Below are positions 15,760 to 23,854 of a DNA stretch of 64,000 nucleotides, one piece after another. The number at the start of each line of letters is the position of its first letter. Position 1 is the stretch's first letter. The notes beneath the pieces were generated by a model. The model was not told where the DNA came from and did no database searches. It worked only from the letters and a program-made list of their open reading frames with translations. This DNA is from JADJVL01 sp046331545 (GTDB lineage Bacteria > Acidobacteriota > Holophagae > Holophagales > Holophagaceae), in the NCBI GenBank assembly GCA_046331545.1, contig JAXLQR010000002.1, positions 310,001-374,000 on the forward strand, read 5' to 3'. Made by a program: the position numbers and the translations under genes.

Positions 15760-16989
15760 TCAGGCGCGGTCCCCGGCCAGGGCCGCCATCACCTTCGGCG
15801 TCTCCACCGAGGCCAGGGCCTTGGCCAGGGCCTGCTCCAGGTCCGCCCAGAGGTCGGCGGGATCCTCGAGGCCCACGCTGAGGCGCAGGAGGCCCGCGCT
15901 GATGCCCTGCTTCGCCTTGGCCTCGGCGTCCACCACGCGGTGGGTGAGGGCGGCGGGATGCTGGATCAGGGTGTCCACGGAGCCCAGGGACACCGCGGGC
16001 GTCATGAGCCTGACGTGCTTCATCACCGCCGAGGCGACTTCGGAAGAGCCCAGGTCGAAGGCCATGAGGGAACCGGGGCCCTTCATCTGGGTCCCGACCA
16101 GGCCGCGGGGATCCTCCCCCGGCAGGCCGGGGAAGTGGACGGCCTTCACCGCCGGATGGGCCGCGAGCTTCTCCGCGATCACCTGGGCGCCGGCCTGGGC
16201 CGCCTTCACCCGGAGGGGCAGGGTCGGCAGGCCCCGGTGCAGCAGGTAGGCCGCCAGGGGATGGAGGACGCTCCCGCTGATGACGCGGATCTTGCGGAGC
16301 TCGGTGGCCCAGGCCTCGCTCGCCGCCACCGCGCCGGCGATCACGTCCCCGTGGCCGCCCAGGAACTTGGTGGCGCTGTGGAGGACCATGGCGGCGCCGT
16401 GCTTCAGCGGGTTCTGGAGCACCGGCGTGGCGAAGGTGCTGTCCACCAGCACGGGGACGCCGCAGGCCTGGATCACCACCGCCTCGATGTCCACGAGCTG
16501 CAGCGTGGGGTTCGCGGGGGTCTCGATGATGACGAGGCAGGTGTCGCTGCGCAGGGCCTCGCGGATGCCGTCGGCCTCGGCCCAGGTGACCTCGAGGCCC
16601 AGCAGGCCCGAGGCCAGGAGGTGGTCGCTGCCGCCGTAGAGGGGGCGCACGGCGACCACGTGGTTGCCCTTCCCCTTCGCCGCCAGCAGGCAGGCGGTCA
16701 GGGCCGCCATGCCGGAGCTGAAGGCCACGGCGGCCTCGGCGCCCTCCAGCTTCGCCAGGGCCTCCTCGAAGCGGCCCACGGTGGGGTTGTAGAGCCGCGA
16801 GTAGACCGGGTTGGCCTTGTCCACGCCGCCCAGGGCCATGCGCTCCAGGGCCTCGCCGCCCGCCTGGAGGTCGCGGATGGGGTAGGTGCTGCTGAGGTCG
16901 AGGGGGAGGGCGTGGACCCCGAGGTCCATCAGTTCCTCGCGGCCCGCGTGGACGGCCAGGGTCTCGAAGGAGGGGTCGAGCGGCAGCAT
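15760..16989 (-). CDS. Cys/Met-metabolism PLP enzyme (gamma-lyase or synthase)
   Basis: 409-residue PLP-dependent enzyme of the cystathionine gamma-synthase/methionine gamma-lyase family. Visible are the YSRLYNPT region binding the phosphate of the neighbouring subunit, SSGMAAL, the Asp in VLVDSTFATP and the Schiff-base Lys in HSATKFLGGH, plus the C-terminal SLGSVDTLIQHPA. The active-site segment reads RPLYGGSDHLL: the Cys that follows YG in Pseudomonas methionine gamma-lyase is Gly here, as in synthases and beta-lyases. Reaction type is therefore open. It is transcribed divergently from an Lrp-type regulator, the arrangement known for mdeA-mdeR, which favours catabolic regulation by that protein. 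Confidence 0.88.
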   Translation of the reverse strand: MLPLDPSFETLAVHAGREELMDLGVHALPLDLSSTYPIRDLQAGGEALERMALGGVDKANPVYSRLYNPTVGRFEEALAKLEGAEAAVAFSSGMAALTACLLAAKGKGNHVVAVRPLYGGSDHLLASGLLGLEVTWAEADGIREALRSDTCLVIIETPANPTLQLVDIEAVVIQACGVPVLVDSTFATPVLQNPLKHGAAMVLHSATKFLGGHGDVIAGAVAASEAWATELRKIRVISGSVLHPLAAYLLHRGLPTLPLRVKAAQAGAQVIAEKLAAHPAVKAVHFPGLPGEDPRGLVGTQMKGPGSLMAFDLGSSEVASAVMKHVRLMTPAVSLGSVDTLIQHPAALTHRVVDAEAKAKQGISAGLLRLSVGLEDPADLWADLEQALAKALASVETPKVMAALAGDRA

Positions 16990-17016
16990 GGGGCCTCCAG
17001 GTTCGGCGAATCAGCC

Positions 17017-17044
17017 TTGATACAGGATCGGATTCGGCGATACT
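17017..17044 (+). promoter_or_regulatory. Promoter of the lrp-type gene
   Basis: A -35 element TTGATA (17017-17022) and a -10 element GATACT (17039-17044) are separated by 16 bp, 32 bp ahead of the regulator start. The same 87-bp spacer must drive the divergent PLP enzyme, so regulator binding could control both. Assigned by eye from consensus match. Confidence 0.5.
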
Positions 17045-17076
17045 GCAGGCCAACGAATCATATTTGGATACACGCC

Positions 17077-17610
17077 ATGGCGACCGCCCTCGACCGAACC
17101 GACTTCGAGCTCCTGGCCCTCCTCCAGAAGAATGCTCGGCTCTCCAACAAGGAACTCGCCGCGGCCGTGGGTCTGGCGCCGTCCTCCTGCCTCGTGCGGG
17201 TGCAGCGGCTGCAGAAGGCGGGCGTGCTGCGGGGCTTCCACGCCTTCGTGGACCCGGCCGCCCTAGGCATCGGCCTCCAGGCCCTCATCGGCGTGCAACT
17301 CAGCCAGCACTCCCGGGCGAAACTGCGGACCTTCGTGCAGCACCTCCTGGAGCGGCCCGAGGTGGTGGCCCTCTACCACGTCACCGGGGCCTTCGACTTC
17401 CAGGTCCACGTGGCGGTGCGCGACCCGTCCCACCTGCGGGACCTGGCCCTGGACGCCTTCACCTCCCGTCCCGAGGTGCAGAACATCCAGACCGCGATGC
17501 TCTTCGACACGGTGTGGAAGGACCAGTGGCCGGACTACAGCGCCGCCGCCGGCCCCTCCTCCGGACCGCCCTCCCGGCGCTCCTCCACCCGGCGGACCAG
17601 CAGGCCGTAG
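17077..17610 (+). CDS. Lrp/AsnC-family transcriptional regulator
   Basis: 177-residue regulator. The N-terminal winged helix-turn-helix is diagnostic: LDRTDFELLALLQKNARLSNKELA, then VGLAPSSCLVRVQRLQKAGVLRG. The RAM ligand-binding/oligomerisation domain follows (HVTGAFDFQVHVAVRD). The last ~22 residues are Ser/Arg/Pro-rich and are encoded antisense to the end of the convergent MFS gene (76-bp overlap), so they look like read-through extension rather than family sequence. The divergent position suggests it senses an amino acid and controls the PLP enzyme. Confidence 0.92.
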   Translation: MATALDRTDFELLALLQKNARLSNKELAAAVGLAPSSCLVRVQRLQKAGVLRGFHAFVDPAALGIGLQALIGVQLSQHSRAKLRTFVQHLLERPEVVALYHVTGAFDFQVHVAVRDPSHLRDLALDAFTSRPEVQNIQTAMLFDTVWKDQWPDYSAAAGPSSGPPSRRSSTRRTSRP

Positions 17611-18743
17611 GCCCCGACGGCCACCGCCGCCGCGCCCAGGGCGGCGGTGAACCCGAAGGCCTCCGCCAGGGCGCTGCCGAGGTAGGGGCCCGCCATCATG
17701 CCGAGGGCGTAGGCGATGTTGAGCACGGAGAACCCGGCGCCGAAGTCGCCCGTCCCCAGGCGTTCCACGGCGTCCGCCACGCCGGGGCTGGAGGGGGACA
17801 TGAGGAGGCTGGCGGCGGCCCCGAGCAGCACGAGGCTGGCCACCACGAGCGGCACCGAGGGCGCCAGGGCCGGCAGGGGCAGCGTGACGAGGCAGGCCGC
17901 GCAGCCCGCCATCACCACGCGCCGGCGCCCGACGCGGTCCGAAAGCCGCCCCATGAGCGGCGAAGTCAGGGTGTGGGCCACCGCCGCCGCCATGAAGCAG
18001 AGGCCGATGCCCCGCGGGCCCAGGCCGTGGGCGGCGTCCAGGTGCAGGGGCAGCGTCGCCTCCAGCAGGGCCCACAACCCGGCGCCGGCCCCCAGGGCCC
18101 CGGCGAAGGTGAGGATGGCCCGGTCCCGCAGCAGCACGCGCCAGGGAAGCCGGCCCCGGGCCTGGGCGGGCACCTCGTCGAGCCACAGGAGGCGCAGGAC
18201 GAAGTCCAGGGCGACGAGGGCCGTGCCGAAGAGGTAGGGCGCCAGGGGCCCCGCGTGGGCCGCCAGGAGGCCCGAGAGGGGCGGCCCCAGCAGCACGCCG
18301 ATGTTGGCGAAGGCGAAGCAGGTGGCCATGGCCTGACCCCGGCGCTCGGCCGGGAAGTGGTCCGTGAGGAGCGCGAGGCCGGGCACCCAGGTGGCCGACC
18401 CCGCGATGCCCTGGAGGGCGCGCGCGACCACCAGGAGGGTGTAGTCCTTCGAGAAGGCGAAGAGCAGCGTCGCCGCGAAGAGGCCACCCAGACCCAGGAG
18501 CATGGGCACCTTCCGCCCCAGGCGGTCCACGGCCAGGCCCAGGGGCACGGTGACCAGGAGCAGGGCCGCGGCGTAGCTGCCGAAGAGCACGCCCACCTTC
18601 ATCTGGCTGAGCCGCAGGTCCCGGGCGTACTGGGGCAGCAGGGGCACCAGCAGGTAGTAGAGGCACATGTCCGTGAAGAAGGCGAGGCCCACCACCACGA
18701 GGGCGCGGCGCGGGGGCGTGAAGAACGGCGTGGCGGGGGGCAT
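17535..18743 (-). CDS. MFS multidrug-type transporter
   Basis: 402-residue major facilitator protein with about 12 membrane helices. The loop 2-3 signature reads GLAVDRLGRKVPML and the antiporter-like region includes LLTDHFPAERRGQAMA. A second-half repeat of the signature, GRLSDRVGRRRVVM, follows the central loop. Such pumps export drugs or metabolites; the substrate is unknown. The ATG at 18743 gives a normal N-terminus. A TTG at 18809, overlapping the GNAT stop, would add 22 atypical residues. The 3' end overlaps the convergent lrp-type gene. Confidence 0.88.
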   Translation of the reverse strand: MPPATPFFTPPRRALVVVGLAFFTDMCLYYLLVPLLPQYARDLRLSQMKVGVLFGSYAAALLLVTVPLGLAVDRLGRKVPMLLGLGGLFAATLLFAFSKDYTLLVVARALQGIAGSATWVPGLALLTDHFPAERRGQAMATCFAFANIGVLLGPPLSGLLAAHAGPLAPYLFGTALVALDFVLRLLWLDEVPAQARGRLPWRVLLRDRAILTFAGALGAGAGLWALLEATLPLHLDAAHGLGPRGIGLCFMAAAVAHTLTSPLMGRLSDRVGRRRVVMAGCAACLVTLPLPALAPSVPLVVASLVLLGAAASLLMSPSSPGVADAVERLGTGDFGAGFSVLNIAYALGMMAGPYLGSALAEAFGFTAALGAAAVAVGAYGLLVRRVEERREGGPEEGPAAAL

Positions 18744-18805
18744 GGGCGGGAGCGGAGGGCCGCGCCGGGCGCGGCCCTCCAGACTCCCAGCCCCCTGCCC
18801 CGGCC

Positions 18806-19618
18806 TCAACCTCGTTCGAGTTCGAGCTTGGGATAGGCCACCCTGAAGCCGCAGCGCAGGAGGCTGGCCTGGCTGGCGGTGCCCGGGAGGGTGGCGCTGG
18901 TGGCGAGGATGCCGCCGCGGGCCCGGCCGTGCGCCAGGCGGGCGCGGATCAGGGCGCCCTGGAGCCCGCGCCCCCGGAAGCGGGGCAGCACGGCGGTGCC
19001 CGAGAGCACCGCCACGTCGCCCGAGACCGCCACGGTGCCGCCCCCGGCGGGTTCGCCATCCACGAAGGCCAGGAAGCAGGTGGTGCCCTCCGTCGAGGTG
19101 GTGGCGCCGAAGCCGGTGGGATCCACCGAGGCCAGGTCATCGGTCTCCGAGAAGCCCGCGAAGACGACCCGGGTGAAGGTGTCTTCCTCGCCGCTGCGGA
19201 TGGGCCGGATCTCGGCGCCGGGCAGGCCGGGGAAGGCCTCGGCGGGATCCAGGTCCCGCATCCAGACCTGCTGGAACATGCGGATGCGATAGCCGCGGGA
19301 GGCGAGCAGGGTGGCGGCGGAGGGATCGGCGCCGGCGCTCAGCTCCAGCACCGTGGGCCTTCCGAGGATCGCCTCGAGCCTGTCCAGGTCTTCGGGTTCC
19401 AGAGGTCCCTGGAGACCCAGCACGAGGCCCTGGTTGAGCATGTGGCCCGGGCCGAGGTAGATCGCGCAGGCGCCGCCGACGCGCTCGCAGCGGGCGCCGG
19501 AAGCGGGGTTCAAGAGGGCCGCGGCTTCGGCCACGGCGCGGTTCTGTTCGGCCTGGGCGGTCTCGAGGCGCAGGCAGAGGGAGGTCAGGTTCGGATTCAA
19601 GGGAGTTCCTTCATGCAT
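18806..19618 (-). CDS. GNAT-family N-acetyltransferase
   Basis: 270-residue acetyltransferase. The C-terminal GNAT domain (about residues 130-265) has the acyl-CoA binding loop LPRFRGRGLQGALIRARLAHGRARG, the motif A pattern R-G-x-G-x-Q. The N-terminal 130 residues (with ALLNPASGARCERVGGACAIYLG and GPGHMLNQGLVLG) form an extra domain seen in two-domain GNATs. ATG at 19618 is annotated, but a TTG 18 bp further in has a better placed AAGGA and may be the true start. It lies upstream of the MFS gene on the same strand. Confidence 0.8.
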   Translation of the reverse strand: MHEGTPLNPNLTSLCLRLETAQAEQNRAVAEAAALLNPASGARCERVGGACAIYLGPGHMLNQGLVLGLQGPLEPEDLDRLEAILGRPTVLELSAGADPSAATLLASRGYRIRMFQQVWMRDLDPAEAFPGLPGAEIRPIRSGEEDTFTRVVFAGFSETDDLASVDPTGFGATTSTEGTTCFLAFVDGEPAGGGTVAVSGDVAVLSGTAVLPRFRGRGLQGALIRARLAHGRARGGILATSATLPGTASQASLLRCGFRVAYPKLELERG

Positions 19619-19775
19619 TCGATGGGATTCCCCGCAAGCGGCGGAGGCGCTGGATTCAGGAGCCGGCAGGCAGGCCGACGGCAAGTCCAGGCAGCACGCG
19701 GATCGAATGGAGGAGGAACAGAGGCCTATCCAGGTGAAGGGTCCAGCGTAGCGGAAGCCTCGGCGCCCCGGCCTG

Positions 19776-19803
19776 GAAAAGCGCGGCCCCCTTTCGGGGG
19801 CCG
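19776..19803 (-). terminator. Rho-independent terminator of rnpB
   Basis: Perfect 8-bp stem CGGCCCCC/GGGGGCCG with a 4-nt loop. Read on the minus strand it is followed within 3 nt by TTTT (forward AAAA at 19777-19780). It sits directly at the 3' end of the RNase P RNA. Confidence 0.85.
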
Positions 19804-20185
19804 TGGTGGATCGGTAAGCCGGATTCTGTCCCGCCTTGCGGCCTGGGGCGCCATTCCTCTGGGATGGGTGTCGCCACCCACCTCAAGCAACCTACCCGCC
19901 GGCTCGATCGGGCCAATCCTCTTCCCTCGCGGGACACGCCGGCCTATTTGGTCTTGCTCCATGAGGGGTTTGCCGTGCCCGCCCTGTCGCCAGGTCGGCG
20001 GTGGGCTCTTACCCCACCCTTTCACCCTTGCCTGTGCCGGGGTCTTTCGACCCGGTGGCCATCGGCGGTCTGCTCTCTGTTGCACTTTCCGTCGGGTCGC
20101 CCCGCCCTGCGGTTAGCAGGCTCATTGCCCTGCGGAGTCCGGACTTTCCTCACGTGACTGGCACGCGCGGCGCCCTGATCCACGG
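19804..20185 (-). ncRNA. rnpB: RNase P RNA component, class A
   Basis: Catalytic RNA of ribonuclease P, which trims tRNA 5' leaders. On the minus strand the 5' region has the near-universal GAGGAAAGTCCGGACTCC and the P4-strand/J region GCAGGGCAATGAGCC. The centre has the conserved ACAGAGAGCAGACCGCC-like and GGGTAAGAGCCCACC-type segments. The 3' end has GACAGAATCCGGCTTACCGA, including the GGTAAGCC-complementary tRNA-CCA contact region. The first and last bases pair (CCGTGGATC with GATCCAC-CGG) to form P1. About 380 nt is normal for this class. The ends are placed from P1 pairing, not mapped. Confidence 0.95.
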
Positions 20186-20266
20186 TCCCAGGCTAGCAGG
20201 TCCGCCGGAGCCCCTCCCCTCCGCCCCGGGGCGGGGGCAGAATGCTTCCACGTTTCCGGAGACCCC

Positions 20267-21127
20267 ATGGCCCCGTTCCGCGTCCTCCTGCGGTGCGCCG
20301 CGCTGGCCCTCCTGGGCGGCCTCGCGGCCTCCGGCCCCCGGGCCCGCGCCCAGCAGCCCCCGCCCATCCTCCTCGCCAACGTCCTCCACCCCGACGTGGA
20401 TCCGTCCCGCTACCTGGTCAGCGAGAAGTACGACGGCGTGCGCGCGGTGTGGGACGGGAAGGCGCTGCGCTTCCGCAGCGGGCGGGAGGTGGCGGCGCCC
20501 CGCTGGTTCTTGGCGAAGCTGCCGGCCCGGCCCCTGGACGGGGAGCTCTGGCTGGGGCGGGGCCGCTTCGAGGCGCTTTCCGCCATCGTGCGGCGCGCGG
20601 AGCCCGTGGACGCCGAGTGGCGGGAGCTGAAGTACATGGTCTTCGAACTCCCTGGCGACCCGGGCTCCTTCGCCGAGCGGGCGCGCCGCATCCGCGAGGT
20701 GGTGGCGGCCGCAGGCTGGGACCAGCTCGTGGCGGTGGCGCAGTCCCCCGTGAAGGACCGGGCCGAGCTGAAGGCCCGCCTTGACGCCGTGGTGAAGGCC
20801 GGCGGCGAGGGCCTGATGCTGCACCTCGCCGAGGCGCCCTACGTCACGGGGCGCAGCGACGTGCTGCTGAAGCTCAAGCCCCTCCTCGACACCGAGGCCG
20901 TGGTGGTGGCGCACGTGCCCGGGAAGGGCAAGTACAAGGGCATGCTCGGGGCCCTGAAGGTGCGCACGCCCGAGGGCCGCGAGTTCCTGCTGGGCACGGG
21001 CTTCAGCGACGAGGCGCGGCGCGATCCCCCTCCGGTCGGGGCGACGGTGACCTACACCTACCGCGGGCTGACCAGGACCGGCCTGCCGCGCTTCGCCAGC
21101 TTCCTGCGGGTGCGGGAGGCCTTCTAG
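20267..21127 (+). CDS. Exported ATP-dependent DNA ligase, Lig E type
   Basis: 286-residue minimal ATP-dependent DNA ligase that seals nicked DNA through a lysyl-AMP intermediate. Residues 1-29 are a signal peptide (Leu/Ala-rich, cleavage after ARA), so it acts in the periplasm, unlike the cytoplasmic NAD ligase. Motif I EKYDGVRA has the adenylated Lys near residue 54. Other motifs are DGELW (III), EGLMLH (IV) and LLKLKP (V), and an OB domain follows (GKGKYKGMLGALKV). These are all the parts of Lig E, known from naturally competent beta/gamma-proteobacteria. The type IV pilus genes at 32-37 kb make a DNA-uptake or extracellular-DNA role reasonable but unproven. Confidence 0.88.
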   Translation: MAPFRVLLRCAALALLGGLAASGPRARAQQPPPILLANVLHPDVDPSRYLVSEKYDGVRAVWDGKALRFRSGREVAAPRWFLAKLPARPLDGELWLGRGRFEALSAIVRRAEPVDAEWRELKYMVFELPGDPGSFAERARRIREVVAAAGWDQLVAVAQSPVKDRAELKARLDAVVKAGGEGLMLHLAEAPYVTGRSDVLLKLKPLLDTEAVVVAHVPGKGKYKGMLGALKVRTPEGREFLLGTGFSDEARRDPPPVGATVTYTYRGLTRTGLPRFASFLRVREAF

Positions 21128-22632
21128 CGGCGGAGGGCGCGCCGGAAGCCGCCCGCGGGATAGCGCGCCTCCAGGGCGGCCTGCCGCTCCTGCAGGTGCC
21201 CCAGGAGCGCCTGCCAGCGGGGGAGGCCCTCCAGGCTGCGGAGGAAGGGGTCCTGGCGGTACCAGCGCAGGCAGCTGAACCCCTGGTGGTAGGCGCGGGT
21301 GGCCATGGTGAGGGCCTCGCCCCGCTCCCCGAGGAGGGCGTAGGCCTCGGCCAGCTTGAAGGTGAATTCGCCATCGGGCACCCGCAGGCCCACGCGCTCC
21401 TGGTCCAGGCGCCGCAGCCCGGCCAGCGCCTCCTCCCGGCGCCCCTCCACCATCCGCGCGTAGACCTCCGCCAGCTCGATGAACTGGCCGTAGCCGTAGG
21501 GGCTGCGGGAGGTCTCGCGGAAGTGGTCCAGCGCCTGGCTCCGGTCCCCCTTCATGAGCGCGAGGTACCCGCGGTAGAACTTCACCACGGTGTTCCGCGG
21601 ATTGCCCGGCCGCTCGAAGAGGCTGGCCTCGAAACGCGGCAAGTCGCCGAGGTAGAGCCAGGTGTTCTCCGCGCTGGAGGCCTGCAGGCCGGCGGGTACC
21701 CGGCGGTCCCGCGCCTCCAGGGCCTGCCGCGCCAGCTCCAGGAGCCCGGCCGTGCGCGCGGCATAGACCAGGGCGGTGTGCAGGGGGACCACGCCGGGCC
21801 TCGAGGCGAGCCCTTCCCGCAGCAGGTCCAGGGCGGCCCGCTGGTCCCCGGCGTCGATCTTCAGCTCGGCGAGCAGGAAGACGGCCTGGGGGTGGGCCGG
21901 GCATTCCCCCAGGGCCTTCTGGAAGCAGGCCTCCGCCTCGTTCTGGGCCAGGGGGTGGCCCAGGGGATCGATGAGCAGGCGCCGGTAGAGGAGGTCCCCG
22001 CGGGTGGTCCAGGCCATGAGGCAGTCGGGCTCCGCCCGGCAGACGCCCTCGACGAGCTGGAGGGCCTCGGGAAGCCGGTCGTTGATCCGGTGCCACTGCC
22101 AGGCCTTGAGCAGGGACCAGAAGTGGGCCGGCTGGCGGGGCAGATGGTGGTCCGCATGGGCCCGGGCGGCCGGTTCGATGACCGCGAGGGCTCCCCGGAG
22201 GGCCTCCGCGGGATCCTGGGCCAGGCCCGCGACCTCCCGCCAGGCCGCCTCGCCCTGGCGGCGGAGGGCGCCGGCCTCGGCGAGACGGACGCCCAGGGCG
22301 AGCCGGTCTCCTTCCCGCCGGGCCCGCAGCTCGACGAACCGGTCCCGGCCGGGAAGATCCCTCAGCACGGCCGGGTCCAGCGGCCGCGCCACCTCCACCA
22401 CGGTGGCGCCGCAGGTGGACTCCAGCTCCTTCCCCACCAGTTCCTGGAGGGCGCGGCGCTGCTCAGCCTCGAGCCCATCGGCCGCGTCCGCGGGGGGATC
22501 CAGCAGGAGGATCCGCGGCGGGGCCGCCGTCCGGGTCGCCAGGAAGGCGCCGCCCCCGAGCAGGGCGAGGAGCCCCAGGCCCGCCAGGAGCAGGCGCCCG
22601 GGGTTCTGGCGGGGCTTCACGTCGAGGGACAT
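21124..22632 (-). CDS. Membrane-anchored TPR protein
   Basis: About 502 residues. A short cytoplasmic N-terminus is followed by one membrane helix (LLLAGLGLLALLGGGAFLA). A segment of about 120 residues follows that resembles the FGS/TolB-like input region of kinase-linked TPR proteins (ILLLDPP, FVELRARREGDRLALGVRL). From residue ~180 on there are helical tetratricopeptide-like repeats. No kinase or cyclase domain is present. Function unknown; scaffolding is likely from the fold. ATG at 22632 is chosen because it is nearest to the helix; an ATG at 22674 adds 14 residues. It converges on the ligase with a 4-bp overlap. Confidence 0.65.
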   Translation of the reverse strand: MSLDVKPRQNPGRLLLAGLGLLALLGGGAFLATRTAAPPRILLLDPPADAADGLEAEQRRALQELVGKELESTCGATVVEVARPLDPAVLRDLPGRDRFVELRARREGDRLALGVRLAEAGALRRQGEAAWREVAGLAQDPAEALRGALAVIEPAARAHADHHLPRQPAHFWSLLKAWQWHRINDRLPEALQLVEGVCRAEPDCLMAWTTRGDLLYRRLLIDPLGHPLAQNEAEACFQKALGECPAHPQAVFLLAELKIDAGDQRAALDLLREGLASRPGVVPLHTALVYAARTAGLLELARQALEARDRRVPAGLQASSAENTWLYLGDLPRFEASLFERPGNPRNTVVKFYRGYLALMKGDRSQALDHFRETSRSPYGYGQFIELAEVYARMVEGRREEALAGLRRLDQERVGLRVPDGEFTFKLAEAYALLGERGEALTMATRAYHQGFSCLRWYRQDPFLRSLEGLPRWQALLGHLQERQAALEARYPAGGFRRALRR

Positions 22633-22681
22633 GGTCGGGGTCCGATGCCGACTGACCATACTCCCATTCGCCATCCGGGGG

Positions 22682-23305
22682 TCAGGGCTGGTACCACCGC
22701 CAGAGGTACCACGCCACCACGGTGCGCCAGGGGCGCCAGGCCTCGGCGCGGGCCCGCATCTCCTTCAGGTCCACCTTCCCGAAGCCGAACACGTCGCCGT
22801 AGGCCGTGCGCACGGCGAAGTCGTCCACGGGCCAGACGTCGGGGCGGCCGAGGCGGAAGATGAGGAGCATCTCCACGGTCCAGCGGCCGATGCCGCGCAC
22901 CTGGATGAAGCGCCGGATGACCTCCTCGTCGTCGAGCTTCCTCAGCGCGGCCCAGCCGGGCACGAGGCCCTCGTCGGCCTTGAGGGCGAGGTCCTTCAGG
23001 GCGAGGGCCTTGGCCTCGCTGAGGCCGGCGCCGCGCAGGGTGGCCATGGGCGCGCCGAGCACGTCCCCGGGGCGGAGGTGACGGGACTCGAAGAGGTCCT
23101 TCGTCCGTCCCCAGATCGTGGCCGCCACCTTGCCGTTGAGCTGCTGGTAGACGATGGATTCGGCGAGGGCCTCGAAGGGGCTGTGGTTCGGACGGAGCGC
23201 CAGCTTGAAGTCGCCGACGCGCTGGATCACGCGGCGCAGGTCCCTGTCCTTGCGCAGCGCCGCCACGGCCTCCGCGGGGTCGTAGGCCAGTTCGAAGCGG
23301 CTCAC
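22682..23305 (-). CDS. DNA-3-methyladenine glycosylase II family
   Basis: 207-residue helix-hairpin-helix base-excision glycosylase, related to AlkA, that removes alkylated purines. The HhH motif is IRRFIQVRGIGRWTVEMLLIF with the catalytic Asp in WPVDDFAVRTAYG. An early SPFEALAESIVYQQL is the conserved substrate-pocket helix. It lacks the N-terminal AlkA domain, so it is the short eukaryote-like/archaeal form. GTG at 23305 overlaps the YqgE stop (GTGA), making an operon YqgE-glycosylase. Confidence 0.9.
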   Translation of the reverse strand: MSRFELAYDPAEAVAALRKDRDLRRVIQRVGDFKLALRPNHSPFEALAESIVYQQLNGKVAATIWGRTKDLFESRHLRPGDVLGAPMATLRGAGLSEAKALALKDLALKADEGLVPGWAALRKLDDEEVIRRFIQVRGIGRWTVEMLLIFRLGRPDVWPVDDFAVRTAYGDVFGFGKVDLKEMRARAEAWRPWRTVVAWYLWRWYQP

Positions 23306-23823
23306 TCCCCGGCCCCGGCCTGGATGGCCACGTGCCAGAGGCCGGTGGGATCGGGGTGCATGAGCCAGTCGCTGTGGAGGGGCAGCCGGATCCAGGCGCC
23401 CTGGTCCAGCTCGCCCTCGAGCTGTCCCGGCCCCCAGCCCGCGTAGCCCAGGAAGAGCCGGAAGCGGGCCTCGGGATCCATGAGCAGGCTCTCCAGCAGG
23501 TCCTTGCGGTGGCTCACGAAGTGGGTGAAGTCGAGCACGGTGTCCTCGTCTCCGGGCATCTCGCCCTGCACGAGCAGCACGCCCCGCTGGGGATCCACGG
23601 GCCCGCCCCGCCAGGCGGTGGCCTCCTCGGGGCCGGCGTAGGGGATCTGGCTCTCCTCGCAGACCTGGGAGAGCGGCAGCGGCAGGGGCCGGTTGAGGAT
23701 GATGCCCAGGGCCCCGTCCTCGTCGTGCTCCACCACGAGGACCACGGCGTGCAGGAAGTTCGGGTCCAGCAGCAGCGCGCTGGCGACCAGGAGGCAGGGG
23801 GCTTGGGCGCCGTCCAGGGGCAT
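23302..23823 (-). CDS. YqgE/AlgH family protein
   Basis: 173-residue UPF0301 protein. Family marks are a FLHAVVLVVEHDEDGALGIILNRP block at residues 23-46, the WRGGPVDPQRGVLLV strand and a late FLGYAGWGPGQLEGEL. AlgH was first linked to alginate regulation in Pseudomonas, but the biochemical role of the family is unsettled. ATG at 23823 is used. It is 31 bp from a divergent membrane-protein gene and is coupled downstream to the glycosylase. Confidence 0.92.
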   Translation of the reverse strand: MPLDGAQAPCLLVASALLLDPNFLHAVVLVVEHDEDGALGIILNRPLPLPLSQVCEESQIPYAGPEEATAWRGGPVDPQRGVLLVQGEMPGDEDTVLDFTHFVSHRKDLLESLLMDPEARFRLFLGYAGWGPGQLEGELDQGAWIRLPLHSDWLMHPDPTGLWHVAIQAGAGE

Positions 23824-23854
23824 GACGGGGATCATAGCGCGATAGGGTGGAGGG

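Noticed and set aside
15760..16989. Firm call of methionine gamma-lyase
   Set aside because: The diagnostic active-site Cys after YG is Gly, so only the family level is claimed.
19804..20185. tmRNA or riboswitch
   Set aside because: The GAGGAAAGTCCGG 5' motif, the GACAGAATCCGGCTTA 3' motif and terminal pairing identify RNase P RNA.
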